From Demequina sediminicola (GTDB taxonomy: Bacteria > Actinomycetota > Actinomycetes > Actinomycetales > Demequinaceae): a stretch of DNA of 64,000 bases. The stretch lies in the NCBI RefSeq assembly GCF_000975055.1, contig NZ_BBRB01000004.1, positions 51,793 through 115,792 of the forward strand. The letters are read 5' to 3'. The first letter of the stretch is position 1. Every line of letters starts with the position of its first letter. The notes below the pieces were generated by a model, which had not been told where the DNA came from, ran no database searches, and worked only from the letters and a program-made list of their open reading frames with translations. A program made the translations under genes and the position numbers. Below, piece by piece: positions 18,436 through 28,190 of the stretch.

Positions 18436-19748
18436 ACGTCCGTCCCCCGGCGAGTGCGAGCCTGAATCGCTTCCCCGTGCGCAGGGAGGTTCTCGGCATT
18501 CGCCAAAGCCACCACCTTGTCCCCTACCTCAGCCAGAGCATCGGCGCTGTAAGTGATGTACTGGATGGCCTTCAGGAAACTCGTGGAGTTCAAGCCGCTC
18601 GCGAAGCGAGCCGTGCCGCCTGTAGGCAGGACGTGGTTCGAGCCCGCGAGGTAGTCGCCCAGGGGCACCGGACTGTACTGACCAATGAAGATTGCCCCTG
18701 CGCTCGTGATCCGCGCCGCCACGGCGTCAGCATCACGGGTGTGGATCTCCAAGTGCTCGGCACCATACGCATCAGCGACAGCCACCGACTGGTCGATGCC
18801 TGACGTCAAAATCACAGCGCTCTGACGTCCCGACAGAGCTTCCTTGGTGCGCGCCAAGTGCTTGGTCGAGTCCATCCGTCGCAGCAACGCCGTCTCGACA
18901 CGCTCGGCAAGGTCTTCATCGTCGGTGATCAAGACGGAACCAGCCATGGGGTCGTGCTCCGCCTGACTCAGCAGGTCTGCTGCAACGTACTCGGCATCGG
19001 CGGTGATGTCAGCGATGATCGCAATCTCTGTAGGACCGGCCTCAGCATCAATACCCACCACACCGTTGACAGCGCGCTTGGCGGCCGCGACATACACGTT
19101 GCCAGGCCCGGTGATGATGTCGACCGGATCGCACAAGTCATCGACGCCGTACGCCAACATTGCGATGGACTGAGCACCACCGGCCGCATAGACCTCAGTA
19201 ATCCCGAGGAGCGCGCACGCGGCAAGAATCGTCGGGTGCGGGAGACCACCGAACTCCCTTTGAGGGGGCGTCGTCACCGCGATTTCTGGGACACCTGCCG
19301 CCTGAGCTGCCACCACATTCATGACCACAGAGCTGGGGTACACGGCCAATCCGCCAGGCACATAGAGGCCCACACGGTTCACCGGCACCCACCGCTGAGC
19401 GAGTTTGGCGCCAGGCGCCACTTCTATCTCTGTCGCAGGAGGAACCGTGGCCTCGTGGAAGGTGCGCACGCGCGTGATCGCCTCGCGTAGGGCATCCAAC
19501 ACGGCTTCATCTTGCGTAGCCAGTGCAGCCTCAATCGCTTCATGCGGAACGCGCACGTGATCGAGTTCAACGCCGTCGAACTTCAGCGCATACTCGCGCA
19601 GTGCCTCAACACCGCGCTCACGCACGGCAACGAGGATCGGCTCAACGACCTTGAGCGCTTCAGACACGTCGACATCGCCACGAGGGACGATACTTCGCAG
19701 TTCGCGGGCGCTCAGGTCACGGTCACGAAGATCGATTTGGCTCAACAC
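18432..19748 (-). CDS. hisD: Histidinol dehydrogenase
   Basis: NAD- and zinc-dependent enzyme for the last two steps of histidine synthesis, 438 residues. Signatures: VGLYVPGGLAVYPSSVVMN, AAGGAQSIAMLAYG, DIITGPGNVYVAAAKR, DAEAGPTEIAIIAD, LSQAEHDP and GSNHVLPTGGTARFASGL. GTG start at 19748 with TAGACT 7 nt upstream and no ribosome site. It stands alone, separated from hisC by the recQ-like gene on the other strand. Confidence 0.96.
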   Translation of the reverse strand: MLSQIDLRDRDLSARELRSIVPRGDVDVSEALKVVEPILVAVRERGVEALREYALKFDGVELDHVRVPHEAIEAALATQDEAVLDALREAITRVRTFHEATVPPATEIEVAPGAKLAQRWVPVNRVGLYVPGGLAVYPSSVVMNVVAAQAAGVPEIAVTTPPQREFGGLPHPTILAACALLGITEVYAAGGAQSIAMLAYGVDDLCDPVDIITGPGNVYVAAAKRAVNGVVGIDAEAGPTEIAIIADITADAEYVAADLLSQAEHDPMAGSVLITDDEDLAERVETALLRRMDSTKHLARTKEALSGRQSAVILTSGIDQSVAVADAYGAEHLEIHTRDADAVAARITSAGAIFIGQYSPVPLGDYLAGSNHVLPTGGTARFASGLNSTSFLKAIQYITYSADALAEVGDKVVALANAENLPAHGEAIQARTRRGTDV

Positions 19749-19755
19749 ACTCGCG

Positions 19756-19761
19756 AGTCTA
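19756..19761 (-). promoter_or_regulatory. Candidate leaderless -10 box of hisD
   Basis: CACTAGACT on the minus strand, the TAGACT hexamer ending 7 nt before the GTG at 19748. The TAG of this box is also the stop codon of the preceding DUF4260 gene. Confidence 0.55.
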
Positions 19762-20127
19762 GTGGCGCTTGTTGCCTATCCACCCCAGGTGCGTGTGCTG
19801 GAAGTCATCGTCATGCTTGAGGCCGTAGCCGAGCGCACGGTCTATCGCGATGTGAAAGGCCCATGCCAACGCAGTGACCATCAACCAGTCGGCGCCCACC
19901 ACGGCAAACGCGCCCGCGGCAACGACCGGGCCAACATACGAGTGGCCAGCGTTGTAGCACCACGCACCCACCTTGGGCCCAGCGAGATACCCCACGGCAG
20001 AGAGATCGAACACCAGGAACAGTGCCAGCAGCCACCACCACGCGTAGCCGAACCCAACCACCGTGAACACGACAACCGCGAGCGCGATCGCAATGGACTC
20101 GACACGTTGCCACGTCACAGGGGTCAT
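19759..20127 (-). CDS. DUF4260 membrane protein
   Basis: 122 residues with three or four hydrophobic helices. The DUF4260 pattern is clear: WWWLLALFLVFDLSAVGYLA, GPKVGAWCYNAGHSYVGP and HIAIDRALGYGLKHDDDFQH before THLGW. Function unknown. The ATG lies 4 nt after the dnaE stop, so it is a passenger of the dnaE transcript. Confidence 0.88.
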   Translation of the reverse strand: MTPVTWQRVESIAIALAVVVFTVVGFGYAWWWLLALFLVFDLSAVGYLAGPKVGAWCYNAGHSYVGPVVAAGAFAVVGADWLMVTALAWAFHIAIDRALGYGLKHDDDFQHTHLGWIGNKRH

Positions 20128-20131
20128 GACA

Positions 20132-23100
20132 TCACTGCGCTGACGAGGCTAGGCAACTCGGACCGAAGGCAGCCTTCAAGTCCCCGTAGAGCGCACTTGT
20201 GCGGGAGACACGGAACTCATCACCGAGGCGCATTGTGATGGGCTCACCGGAACCAGTCAGCACCATGCGTACTTCAATATTTCCGGGATTCGCGGCCAAA
20301 ATCGCCTTCAGCTCCTCCACCAGGGCGGGGTTGACGCGAGTCGCCGGCAAAGTAATGACAAGTGGAGACGTGTCTTGCACCTGCAAGTTGGGGATGCGTA
20401 CCTCAACCGCAGAAAACTGCAATCCTCCGTCACCACGCTCACGTGCGCGGACCTTGATTGCTAGGACCGCATCGTCTGTCAGATCACGGGCGTAGGTCTC
20501 GTAGGTCTTGCCGAAGAAGGAAATCTCCGTCTCACCGGACAGATCTTCGAGAGTCACGATGGCGTACGCGTTGCCTGACTTCGCGACGCGCCGGTCCACT
20601 CGCGTCACCAACCCGGCGAACGACACTTGGCTACCGTCACTCACGCCTGCAGCTGGTGTCGCATTCAGGATTTGGTGCGATGCCTCGGAACGAATGATGT
20701 GGTCGAGCCCCGACAGCGGGTGGTCTGAGACGTACAAGCCGAGCATGTCGCGCTCGAGGTTAAGCTTGGTCTTCTTGTCCCACTCATCGAGTTCGGGGAC
20801 AGTGACCGTCACTCCCCCACCCAAATCGTCATCGCCACCGAAGAGGTCGAACTGGCCGGTGGCCTCTTGGCGCTTCACACCTACAACAGAGTCGATGGCT
20901 TGCTCGTGCACGGCATTCAACGACCGACGCGAATGGCCGAGCGAGTCGAACGCACCAGCCTTGATGAGTGAATCGATGGTCCGCTTATTGCACACCTGTG
21001 CCGGGACCTTGTCCAGGAAGTCTTGGAACGACGTGAAGGCACCCTTCTCGGTGCGTGCCTTCACGATCCCTTCCACCACGTTGGTACCGACGTTGCGCAC
21101 CGCAGAGAGACCAAAGCGCACGTCGCTGCCAACGGCGGAGAAGAAAGCAATTGACTCATTCACATCGGGCGGCAGCACCGTGATGCCCATGCGGCGGCAC
21201 TCCGCGAGGTACAGCGCAGACTTATCTTTGTCAGTGCCCACTGAGGTCAGCAGCGCCGCCATGAACTCAGTTGGATAGTGAGCCTTCAGGTACGCCGTCC
21301 AGAAAGACAGCACTCCATAGGCCGCGGTGTGCGCCTTATTGAACGCGTAGTCCGCGAACGGAAGCATCGTGTCCCAGAGCGCCTTAATGGCCTCGTCGGA
21401 GTAACCGTTCGCCTTCATGCCTGCGCTGAAGGGCTCGAACTCCTTGTCGAGGATCTCCTTCTTCTTCTTACCCATCGCGCGACGCAGCAAGTCTGCGGCA
21501 CCCAGCGTGTAGCCCGCGACAATCTGCGCAATGCGCTGCACCTGCTCTTGGTACACGATCAGTCCGTGGGTAATGCCCAACACTTCCTTGAGCGGTTCAT
21601 CGAGCTCAGGGTGAATCGGCTCGACCTTTTGGCGACCGTTCTTTCGCTCGGCGTACGCGGTGTGCGAGTTCATGCCCATCGGACCGGGGCGGTACAGCGC
21701 TAGAACTGCGGAAATGTCCTCAAAGTTGTCAGGCTGCATCTGCCGCAGCAGCTGACGCATGGCGACACCATCCAACTGGAACACACCAAGCGTGTCTCCG
21801 CGACCGAGGAGCTTGAATGTCTCCTCATCGGCGAGCTCCAAATCCTCCAGTACCAACGGCTCTTTGCCGTTGTGCTCGATGTTGTAGAGCGCATCGTCCA
21901 GAATCGTGAGGTTACGCAACCCCAGGAAGTCCATCTTGACCAGACCCAGGCCCTCGCAGGTCGGGTAGTCAAACTGCGTAATGACGGCGCCGTCTTGCTC
22001 ACGACGCATGATCGGAATGATGTCGATCAGCGGATCCGACGACATGATCACACCAGCAGCGTGCACGCCCCACTGGCGCTTCAGACCCTCGAGACCCTGC
22101 GCGAGCTCAAGGACCTCGCTCGCATCGGGATCCGTGGCAAGGTGCGCTCGGAAGTCCGCACCCTCGCTGTAACGCGGGTGACTCTCGTCGAACAACCCAG
22201 ACAGCGGCATATCGCGGCCCTGCTGCGGCTCCGGGTAAAGCTTGGTGAGCTGCTCGCCTACCGCATAGGGCTTACCCAGGACGCGCGCGGAGTCCTTGAG
22301 CGCCTGCTTGGCCTTAATGGTGCCGTAGGTCGCGATCATGGCGACCTTCTCTTCGCCGTACTTGTCCGACACGTAGCGAATAACCTCGGAGCGCCGGCGC
22401 TCATCGAAGTCGATATCGAAGTCAGGCTTGGATTCGCGCTCGGGGTTCAGGAAGCGCTCGAAGTAGAGCTGGTGAACCAGTGGGTCGATGTCCGTGATCT
22501 TCATCGCGTAGGCGGCCATCGAACCAGCACCGGAACCACGACCCGGGCCCACACGGATGCCCTGTTCCTTGGCCCATTTGATGAAGTCGGCAACGACCAG
22601 GAAGTACCCCGGGTACCCCTTGCCCGCAATGACGTCGATCTCAAGGTTGGCGCGTTCCTGCACTTCACCCGGGATGGTCTCACCGAAGCGTTCGTGGAGC
22701 CCGCGCTGCACTTCTTTGACGAACCAGGAGCGCTCGTCCTCGCCGGGCGGGACGTCGTACACCGGCATGTAGTCCGCTTTGGTGTCGAACTCCACTTCGC
22801 AGCGTTCTGCGATCTCGAGCGTCGAGTCGCACGCTTCCGGAAGTTCCTTCCACAGTTCGCGCATCTCGGCGGCGGACTTGATGTAGTAGCCATCGCCGTT
22901 GAACGCGAAGCGCTTGCCACCCTCGTCGTAGGTGGGCTCATTGAGGTTGGAGCCCGACTGCACGCACAGCAGCGCTTCGTGCGCGACGGAGTCGCCCTTC
23001 TTCACGTAGTGGGAGTCATTGGTCGCGACGAGTGGCGCGCCGATCTGGTGTGCCAGACGCAGCAGGTCCTCGCGGACACGCTTCTCAAGGTGCAGATCGT

Positions 23101-23680
23101 GGTCCATGAGCTCGACATAGAAGTTCTCGGCACCAAAGATGTCTTGGAACTCCCCTGCGGCTCGCAGGGCCTCGTCGTATTGCCCCAGGCGCAGGCGGGT
23201 CTGCACCTCGCCTGACGGGCATCCTGTGGTGGCAATGATGCCGTCGGAGAACCGCTGCAGGAGGTCGCGGTCCATACGTGGCTTGTGAAAGTGCCCTTCT
23301 AGCGATGCGTAGGACGACATCCGGAACAGGTTGTGCATTCCGGAGGTGTTCTGCGCCCACATCGTCATGTGGGTGTAGGCACCATTGGCGGAGACGTCGT
23401 CTTTGCCTTGGGTGCGATCGCCCCATTTGACGCGAGTCTTGTCCTGACGGGCTGTGCCCGGGGTCAGATACGCCTCGACTCCGATGATGGGCTTCACGCC
23501 ATGCTGTTGGCCCTTGGACCAGAAGTCGTAGGCACCAAAGATGTACCCGTGGTCCGTGGTGGCGATGGCCGTTTGGCCCAGTTCCTTGGCGTGGGTGAAC
23601 AGATCGTCCAGACGCGCTGCTCCATCCAGCATCGAGTATTCGGTATGAACATGGAGGTGCACAAAATCGCTGCTGGGCAT
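20132..23680 (-). CDS. dnaE: DNA polymerase III alpha subunit
   Basis: Replicative polymerase of 1182 residues, DnaE1 class. An N-terminal PHP domain (FVHLHVHTEYSMLDGAARL, TTDHGYIFGAYDF) is followed by the polymerase core with GRGSGAGSMAAYAM, the catalytic acids in KPDFDIDFDERRR, then thumb, helix-hairpin-helix and OB domains near VSFAGLVTRVDRRV. The PHP metal ligands seem preserved, so proofreading by this domain, known in actinobacterial DnaE1, is plausible. The ATG at 23680 is 7 nt after TACAAT with no ribosome site: a leaderless start. Divergent from hrpA. Confidence 0.97.
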   Translation of the reverse strand: MPSSDFVHLHVHTEYSMLDGAARLDDLFTHAKELGQTAIATTDHGYIFGAYDFWSKGQQHGVKPIIGVEAYLTPGTARQDKTRVKWGDRTQGKDDVSANGAYTHMTMWAQNTSGMHNLFRMSSYASLEGHFHKPRMDRDLLQRFSDGIIATTGCPSGEVQTRLRLGQYDEALRAAGEFQDIFGAENFYVELMDHDLHLEKRVREDLLRLAHQIGAPLVATNDSHYVKKGDSVAHEALLCVQSGSNLNEPTYDEGGKRFAFNGDGYYIKSAAEMRELWKELPEACDSTLEIAERCEVEFDTKADYMPVYDVPPGEDERSWFVKEVQRGLHERFGETIPGEVQERANLEIDVIAGKGYPGYFLVVADFIKWAKEQGIRVGPGRGSGAGSMAAYAMKITDIDPLVHQLYFERFLNPERESKPDFDIDFDERRRSEVIRYVSDKYGEEKVAMIATYGTIKAKQALKDSARVLGKPYAVGEQLTKLYPEPQQGRDMPLSGLFDESHPRYSEGADFRAHLATDPDASEVLELAQGLEGLKRQWGVHAAGVIMSSDPLIDIIPIMRREQDGAVITQFDYPTCEGLGLVKMDFLGLRNLTILDDALYNIEHNGKEPLVLEDLELADEETFKLLGRGDTLGVFQLDGVAMRQLLRQMQPDNFEDISAVLALYRPGPMGMNSHTAYAERKNGRQKVEPIHPELDEPLKEVLGITHGLIVYQEQVQRIAQIVAGYTLGAADLLRRAMGKKKKEILDKEFEPFSAGMKANGYSDEAIKALWDTMLPFADYAFNKAHTAAYGVLSFWTAYLKAHYPTEFMAALLTSVGTDKDKSALYLAECRRMGITVLPPDVNESIAFFSAVGSDVRFGLSAVRNVGTNVVEGIVKARTEKGAFTSFQDFLDKVPAQVCNKRTIDSLIKAGAFDSLGHSRRSLNAVHEQAIDSVVGVKRQEATGQFDLFGGDDDLGGGVTVTVPELDEWDKKTKLNLERDMLGLYVSDHPLSGLDHIIRSEASHQILNATPAAGVSDGSQVSFAGLVTRVDRRVAKSGNAYAIVTLEDLSGETEISFFGKTYETYARDLTDDAVLAIKVRARERGDGGLQFSAVEVRIPNLQVQDTSPLVITLPATRVNPALVEELKAILAANPGNIEVRMVLTGSGEPITMRLGDEFRVSRTSALYGDLKAAFGPSCLASSAQ

Positions 23681-23687
23681 GGCCTCG

Positions 23688-23693
23688 ATTGTA
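23688..23693 (-). promoter_or_regulatory. Candidate leaderless -10 box of dnaE
   Basis: TACAAT (5 of 6 to TATAAT) on the minus strand 7 nt before the ATG at 23680. Confidence 0.6.
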
Positions 23694-23882
23694 GGGCCGC
23701 CCACGGACATCCCGCCCCGTCCCGGCCACACTACGAACCAGAATCAGCCCAACACGCCGCACAAGCACGGCCGATGCTGGCCCGGCATCGGCGTGTTGCC
23801 GCCACCTTTGGTTCGCACTGCGATGGGGGCGCCTGGAATCGACGCGGGAGGCGTGTTCGAACTGGCGTTGAGGGAGACCTGA

Positions 23883-23888
23883 GACAAT
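23883..23888 (+). promoter_or_regulatory. Candidate -10 box of hrpA
   Basis: GACAAT 6 nt before the GTG at 23895, with no ribosome site between. It departs from TANNNT at the first base, so it is less certain than the others. Confidence 0.35.
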
Positions 23889-23894
23889 GGCGCC

Positions 23895-26800
23895 GTGAGC
23901 TCTTCCCCCTCCCGCAAGCGCCGTTCCGGCTCGAAGGGCACCCGCGATCCGCACCGGAGCGTCAGCACCCGCGAACTGGAAGCGGCCGCGAGCGCCAGGC
24001 GTGCCGTCACCGTGCCTGCGATCACGTACCCGCCGCAGCTGCCGGTGTCGGCGAGCAGGGACGACATTGCCTCCGCGATCCGCGATCACCAGGTGGTCAT
24101 TGTCGCGGGTGAGACGGGCTCCGGTAAGACGACCCAGTTGCCCAAGATCTGCCTGGAGTTGGGGCGCGGGCGTGACGGGCAGATTGGGCACACTCAGCCG
24201 CGCCGGATCGCTGCACGCTCGGTCGCGGACCGGATTGCGGAGGAGCTCGGCACCACGCTGGGTGACATTGTGGGCTATCAAGTCCGGTTCACCGATGAGT
24301 CGTCAGACCGCACTCTCGTCCGGGTGATGACTGACGGCATTTTGTTGGCTCAGATTCAACGTGACCCTGATCTGCGCGCCTACGACACCTTGATCATCGA
24401 CGAGGCCCACGAGCGCAGCCTCAACATCGACTTCCTACTCGGATACCTCACCAACCTGCTTCCGCGCCGTCCAGACCTCAAGGTCATCATCACGTCCGCA
24501 ACCATTGACTCGACACGCTTCGCGCGTCACTTTGCCCCCGGCGGCCCACTGTCGGCCCTAGTGGACGAAGTCGACAGCGATCACGGCATCGCCACAGAGA
24601 CAGCCGATGCTGACACGGCTCCCGTGGTGGAGGTCACGGGCCGCACGTATCCCGTTGAGATTCGTTACCGTCCGCTCGCCGGTGAGTCCCGAGGCGATGA
24701 GGTTGATCAGGTCACGGGCATTGTTGATGCCTGCGATGAGTTGATGGCCGAGGGCAGCGGCGACATCCTCGTGTTCCTCGCGGGCGAGCGCGATATCCGC
24801 GATGCCGCGGACGCCCTTGAGGGCCACCTGGGGCCACGCGCACGTGACCCGAAACACCCGCAGGCCGTCGACATCGTCCCGCTGTTCAGCCGCCTCAGTG
24901 CCGCCGAGCAGCACCGCGTCTTTGAGTCCCACTCGACCCGACGCATCGTCCTGGCGACGAATGTGGCCGAGACTTCACTGACGGTTCCGGGAATCCACTA
25001 CGTTGTCGACCCGGGCTTGGCTCGCATCTCGCGTTATTCGAAGGCGACCAAGGTTCAGCGACTGCCGATTGAGCCCATCTCACGGGCGAGCGCCAATCAG
25101 CGCTCTGGCCGCGCGGGACGCCTCGCGGACGGTATTGCTATCCGGCTCTACGGCGAGGACGACTTCGAGGGGCGCCCGGCTTTTACCGAGCCTGAGATTC
25201 TGCGCACCTCCTTGGCCTCGGTGTTGTTGCAGATGATTTCTGTGGGCGTAGTGTCCTCCCCCGACGATGTCGCGGCCTTCCCGTTCGTGGAGCCTCCGGA
25301 CACGCGATCCATTCGGGACGGTGTTCAACTCCTCACCGAACTCGGCGCGATTGAGACCACACAGGGCCGCACGCGTCTGACCAAGACCGGCCGCACGCTG
25401 TCGCGTCTACCGATGGACCCGCGCGCGGCCCGCATGGTGGTCGAAGGAGCCCGTCATGGCGTCGCCTACGAGGTAGCGGTCATTGCCGCTGCGCTGAGCA
25501 TTCAGGATCCGCGCGAGCGACCTAGCGAGCACCGCGAAGCAGCAGACACTCTTCACCGCCGTTTCGCAGACCCCACCTCTGACCTGCTGAGTTACCTGAA
25601 CCTGTGGGAGCACCTCAAGGCTCGTCGCGATGAACTCTCTGGAAACGCGTTCCGCCGCGAGGTGAAAGGCGAGTTCCTCAATTATTTGCGCATCCGCGAG
25701 TGGCAGGACGTGGTGTCACAGATACGGCAGACGGCGAAGCCCCTGGGCATCACCTGGGAACGCAAAAAGGCCAAACCAGCCGATGCCGACGCACCCGACA
25801 ACGCGGCCTCGCCCTCCACCGGCAAGGGTGGGGACGGGCGAGCCTCGTCGCATACGTCGGTGAGGTACGTCTGGAACGAAGAAGCGATTCACCGCTCCGT
25901 GTTGGCCGGCCTGCTCAGTCAGATCGGCATGCAGGTCACCCATGAGCCCAAGGTCTCCGACTTCACCCATCTGCGTGGAGGCGCACGCGATGCTGCCATG
26001 CGCCGTGCCAAAAAAGCTGGCCGCAACGAGTACCTCGGGTCTCGCGGGGCACGCTTTGCCATCTTCCCGGGGTCTCCCCTGTCCAAGAAGCCGCCAGGTT
26101 TTGTCATGGCAGCAGAACTTGTCGAGACGTCCCGGCTGTGGGCTCGGGACGTTGCCGCCATCAAACCCGAGTGGGCAGAGGAACTCGCCGGAGATCTTGC
26201 CAAGAAGACCTACTCAGAACCCGTCTGGTCAGCGAAACGAGGCGCCGCCGTCGCCACGGAGAAGGTACTGCTCCACGGTGTCCCCATCGTCACGGACCGC
26301 ACCGTGCTGTGGGGCAAGACTGAGCCCGCCGAGGCCCGCGAGCTCTTTATTCGCCACGCACTGGTTCAAGGCGAGTGGCGCACCCATCATCATTTCTGGC
26401 GCGACAACCAAAGTGTCCTTGCCCAGGCCGAGGAACTGGAAGCGCGCACACGGTCCCGAGGTCTGATAGTCGACGAAGACACGCTGTTCGACTTTTATGA
26501 CGAACGGCTCCCTGACTCGATCATCTCCCAACGGCACTTTGACCGCTGGTGGAAGGACGAACGGAGACGCCGCAAGGACCTGCTGACTTTCTCGATGGCC
26601 GATGTTGCCCCCGAACATGAGCAAGTCGACACGTCAGCGTTTCCTGACCGTTGGCCTCAGGGCGATCTTTCGCTGCAGCTCACCTACCAGTTTGAACCGG
26701 GCACGGCCGCTGACGGCGTGACGGTACATATTCCTGTCGAGGTCCTTGCGCGCGTGGTGCCTGACGGTTTCGACTGGCTCGTCCCCGGCATGGCCAATGA

Positions 26801-28190
26801 CCTCGCTACCGGAACTATCCGAGCGCTCCCCAAGCCCGTGCGTCGGCTCTTGGTCCCCGCACCCGACACGGCACGCGACGTGGTCGAGTGGCTCGAGCGA
26901 GAGACTCCTGCCTGGGACGACCGCGCTCGCGCCGGTGACATGGCGGAGTCCTATGCCAGTGCCTTCACGCGGGCGGTGCGCGCACTCCGCGACGTCGAGA
27001 TTCCACCCGAGGCTTGGGATGAGGCAGCGTCCCGACTCGCTCCCCACCTAGCCGTCACCTTCCGCGTTGAGGACGGCTCGGAAGCGGTCGGCGAATCCAC
27101 CTCGTTGATTGCGCTCCAGCGCCGCTTGGCGCCCCAGGCGCAGGCCGCCGTTGCCGCAGCCGTCGGCACTCCCGCAGGCGTGCCAGGACGGCGAGAGAAG
27201 AAGCAAGACGCCTCCACATCGGGGTCCGGTGCGCGATCATCGAGCGCCGATGCGCGTGCGGCCTCCGCAGGCGCTTCACGAACCGTCGCGGCGGGAATTG
27301 AGCAACCCGGTCTCGACTCCTGGCCTACCGTTGCAGGCGCATCGGGCGATGCGCTCCCCCGCGAAGTCTCCGTAGAGGTGGCCGGAGCGACGGTGCGTGG
27401 CTACCCCGCGCTGGTGGATGAAGGCGAAGACGGTGTGGCCCTCCGCGTCCTGGCACACGCAGAGGCCGTCGAGACCACCCACCGCGACGGCGTACGCGCC
27501 TTGCTCCTCACAGAGTTGGCTCTCCCCACCAAGCGCGTCACCACCAAGTGGGCGCCGCAAGTTGCCATGAACCTCGGCTCCTCCCCGTACCCGTCGACCG
27601 ACGCACTCGTCACAGATCTCCATCGAGCCGCGATCCTGCGCCTCACAACTGGAGAGCACGATGTCTCGCACGTGACAACGCGCGCCGACTACGACGCTGT
27701 ACGCACCCGCGTGGCGAGCCACCTTGAGGAAGAAATCCACGCGGTTGCCGCAGTCGTATCCGACATCCTCGCCGCTCACCGCGACCTCGAGGTAGCGATC
27801 TCCCGAACCTCATCATTTGCTCTGCTCGCGACTGCAACGGACCTACGTGACACCACAGCCACGCTTGTCCACGCTGGGTTCGTCTCCTCAACCCCGCCCA
27901 CATGGTTGCCTCACGTCGAACGATTCCTGCGAGCGGGCATCGTCCGTCTCGACAAAGCGGCCAGTGACCCGCACCGAGATTCCGTGCTCGCCGGACAAGT
28001 CCGCGACGTCTCACATGCCGTCTCACAGGCGCGTGCGGCTTACACCAGCGGCCGCCCCGACCCAGACCGCGATGCGCACCTGGAGCGCGCGCAATGGCTC
28101 GTGGAGGAACTGCGGGTGTCGCTGTTCGCCCAACAGTTGGGTACCAGCGAGCCTGTGAGCGCCAAACGCATCCTCAAGGAGCTCTCGTGA
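23895..28190 (+). CDS. hrpA: ATP-dependent RNA helicase HrpA
   Basis: DEAH-box helicase of 1431 residues, the long form. A basic N-terminus precedes the RecA-like core with AGETGSGKTTQLPK, TQPRRIAARSVA, IIDEAHERSLNID, ITSATID, LATNVAETSLTVPGI and NQRSGRAGRLADG, then winged-helix, ratchet and OB-fold regions and the large C-terminal DUF3418 region (about residues 800-1431). E. coli HrpA helps rescue stalled ribosomes; a similar role is presumed. A Ser/Ala-rich insert near residues 1095-1125 looks disordered. GTG start without a ribosome site. Stop overlaps the hydrolase start (GTGA). Confidence 0.95.
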   Translation: MSSSPSRKRRSGSKGTRDPHRSVSTRELEAAASARRAVTVPAITYPPQLPVSASRDDIASAIRDHQVVIVAGETGSGKTTQLPKICLELGRGRDGQIGHTQPRRIAARSVADRIAEELGTTLGDIVGYQVRFTDESSDRTLVRVMTDGILLAQIQRDPDLRAYDTLIIDEAHERSLNIDFLLGYLTNLLPRRPDLKVIITSATIDSTRFARHFAPGGPLSALVDEVDSDHGIATETADADTAPVVEVTGRTYPVEIRYRPLAGESRGDEVDQVTGIVDACDELMAEGSGDILVFLAGERDIRDAADALEGHLGPRARDPKHPQAVDIVPLFSRLSAAEQHRVFESHSTRRIVLATNVAETSLTVPGIHYVVDPGLARISRYSKATKVQRLPIEPISRASANQRSGRAGRLADGIAIRLYGEDDFEGRPAFTEPEILRTSLASVLLQMISVGVVSSPDDVAAFPFVEPPDTRSIRDGVQLLTELGAIETTQGRTRLTKTGRTLSRLPMDPRAARMVVEGARHGVAYEVAVIAAALSIQDPRERPSEHREAADTLHRRFADPTSDLLSYLNLWEHLKARRDELSGNAFRREVKGEFLNYLRIREWQDVVSQIRQTAKPLGITWERKKAKPADADAPDNAASPSTGKGGDGRASSHTSVRYVWNEEAIHRSVLAGLLSQIGMQVTHEPKVSDFTHLRGGARDAAMRRAKKAGRNEYLGSRGARFAIFPGSPLSKKPPGFVMAAELVETSRLWARDVAAIKPEWAEELAGDLAKKTYSEPVWSAKRGAAVATEKVLLHGVPIVTDRTVLWGKTEPAEARELFIRHALVQGEWRTHHHFWRDNQSVLAQAEELEARTRSRGLIVDEDTLFDFYDERLPDSIISQRHFDRWWKDERRRRKDLLTFSMADVAPEHEQVDTSAFPDRWPQGDLSLQLTYQFEPGTAADGVTVHIPVEVLARVVPDGFDWLVPGMANDLATGTIRALPKPVRRLLVPAPDTARDVVEWLERETPAWDDRARAGDMAESYASAFTRAVRALRDVEIPPEAWDEAASRLAPHLAVTFRVEDGSEAVGESTSLIALQRRLAPQAQAAVAAAVGTPAGVPGRREKKQDASTSGSGARSSSADARAASAGASRTVAAGIEQPGLDSWPTVAGASGDALPREVSVEVAGATVRGYPALVDEGEDGVALRVLAHAEAVETTHRDGVRALLLTELALPTKRVTTKWAPQVAMNLGSSPYPSTDALVTDLHRAAILRLTTGEHDVSHVTTRADYDAVRTRVASHLEEEIHAVAAVVSDILAAHRDLEVAISRTSSFALLATATDLRDTTATLVHAGFVSSTPPTWLPHVERFLRAGIVRLDKAASDPHRDSVLAGQVRDVSHAVSQARAAYTSGRPDPDRDAHLERAQWLVEELRVSLFAQQLGTSEPVSAKRILKELS

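Noticed and set aside
21872..23215. Plus-strand open frame of 447 codons inside dnaE
   Set aside because: Antisense shadow of the DnaE core. No ribosome site or homology.
23085..24281. Minus-strand frame of 398 codons across the dnaE-hrpA junction
   Set aside because: It overlaps both genes and their divergent promoters; the Arg/Ala-rich product is typical of shadow frames in high-GC DNA.
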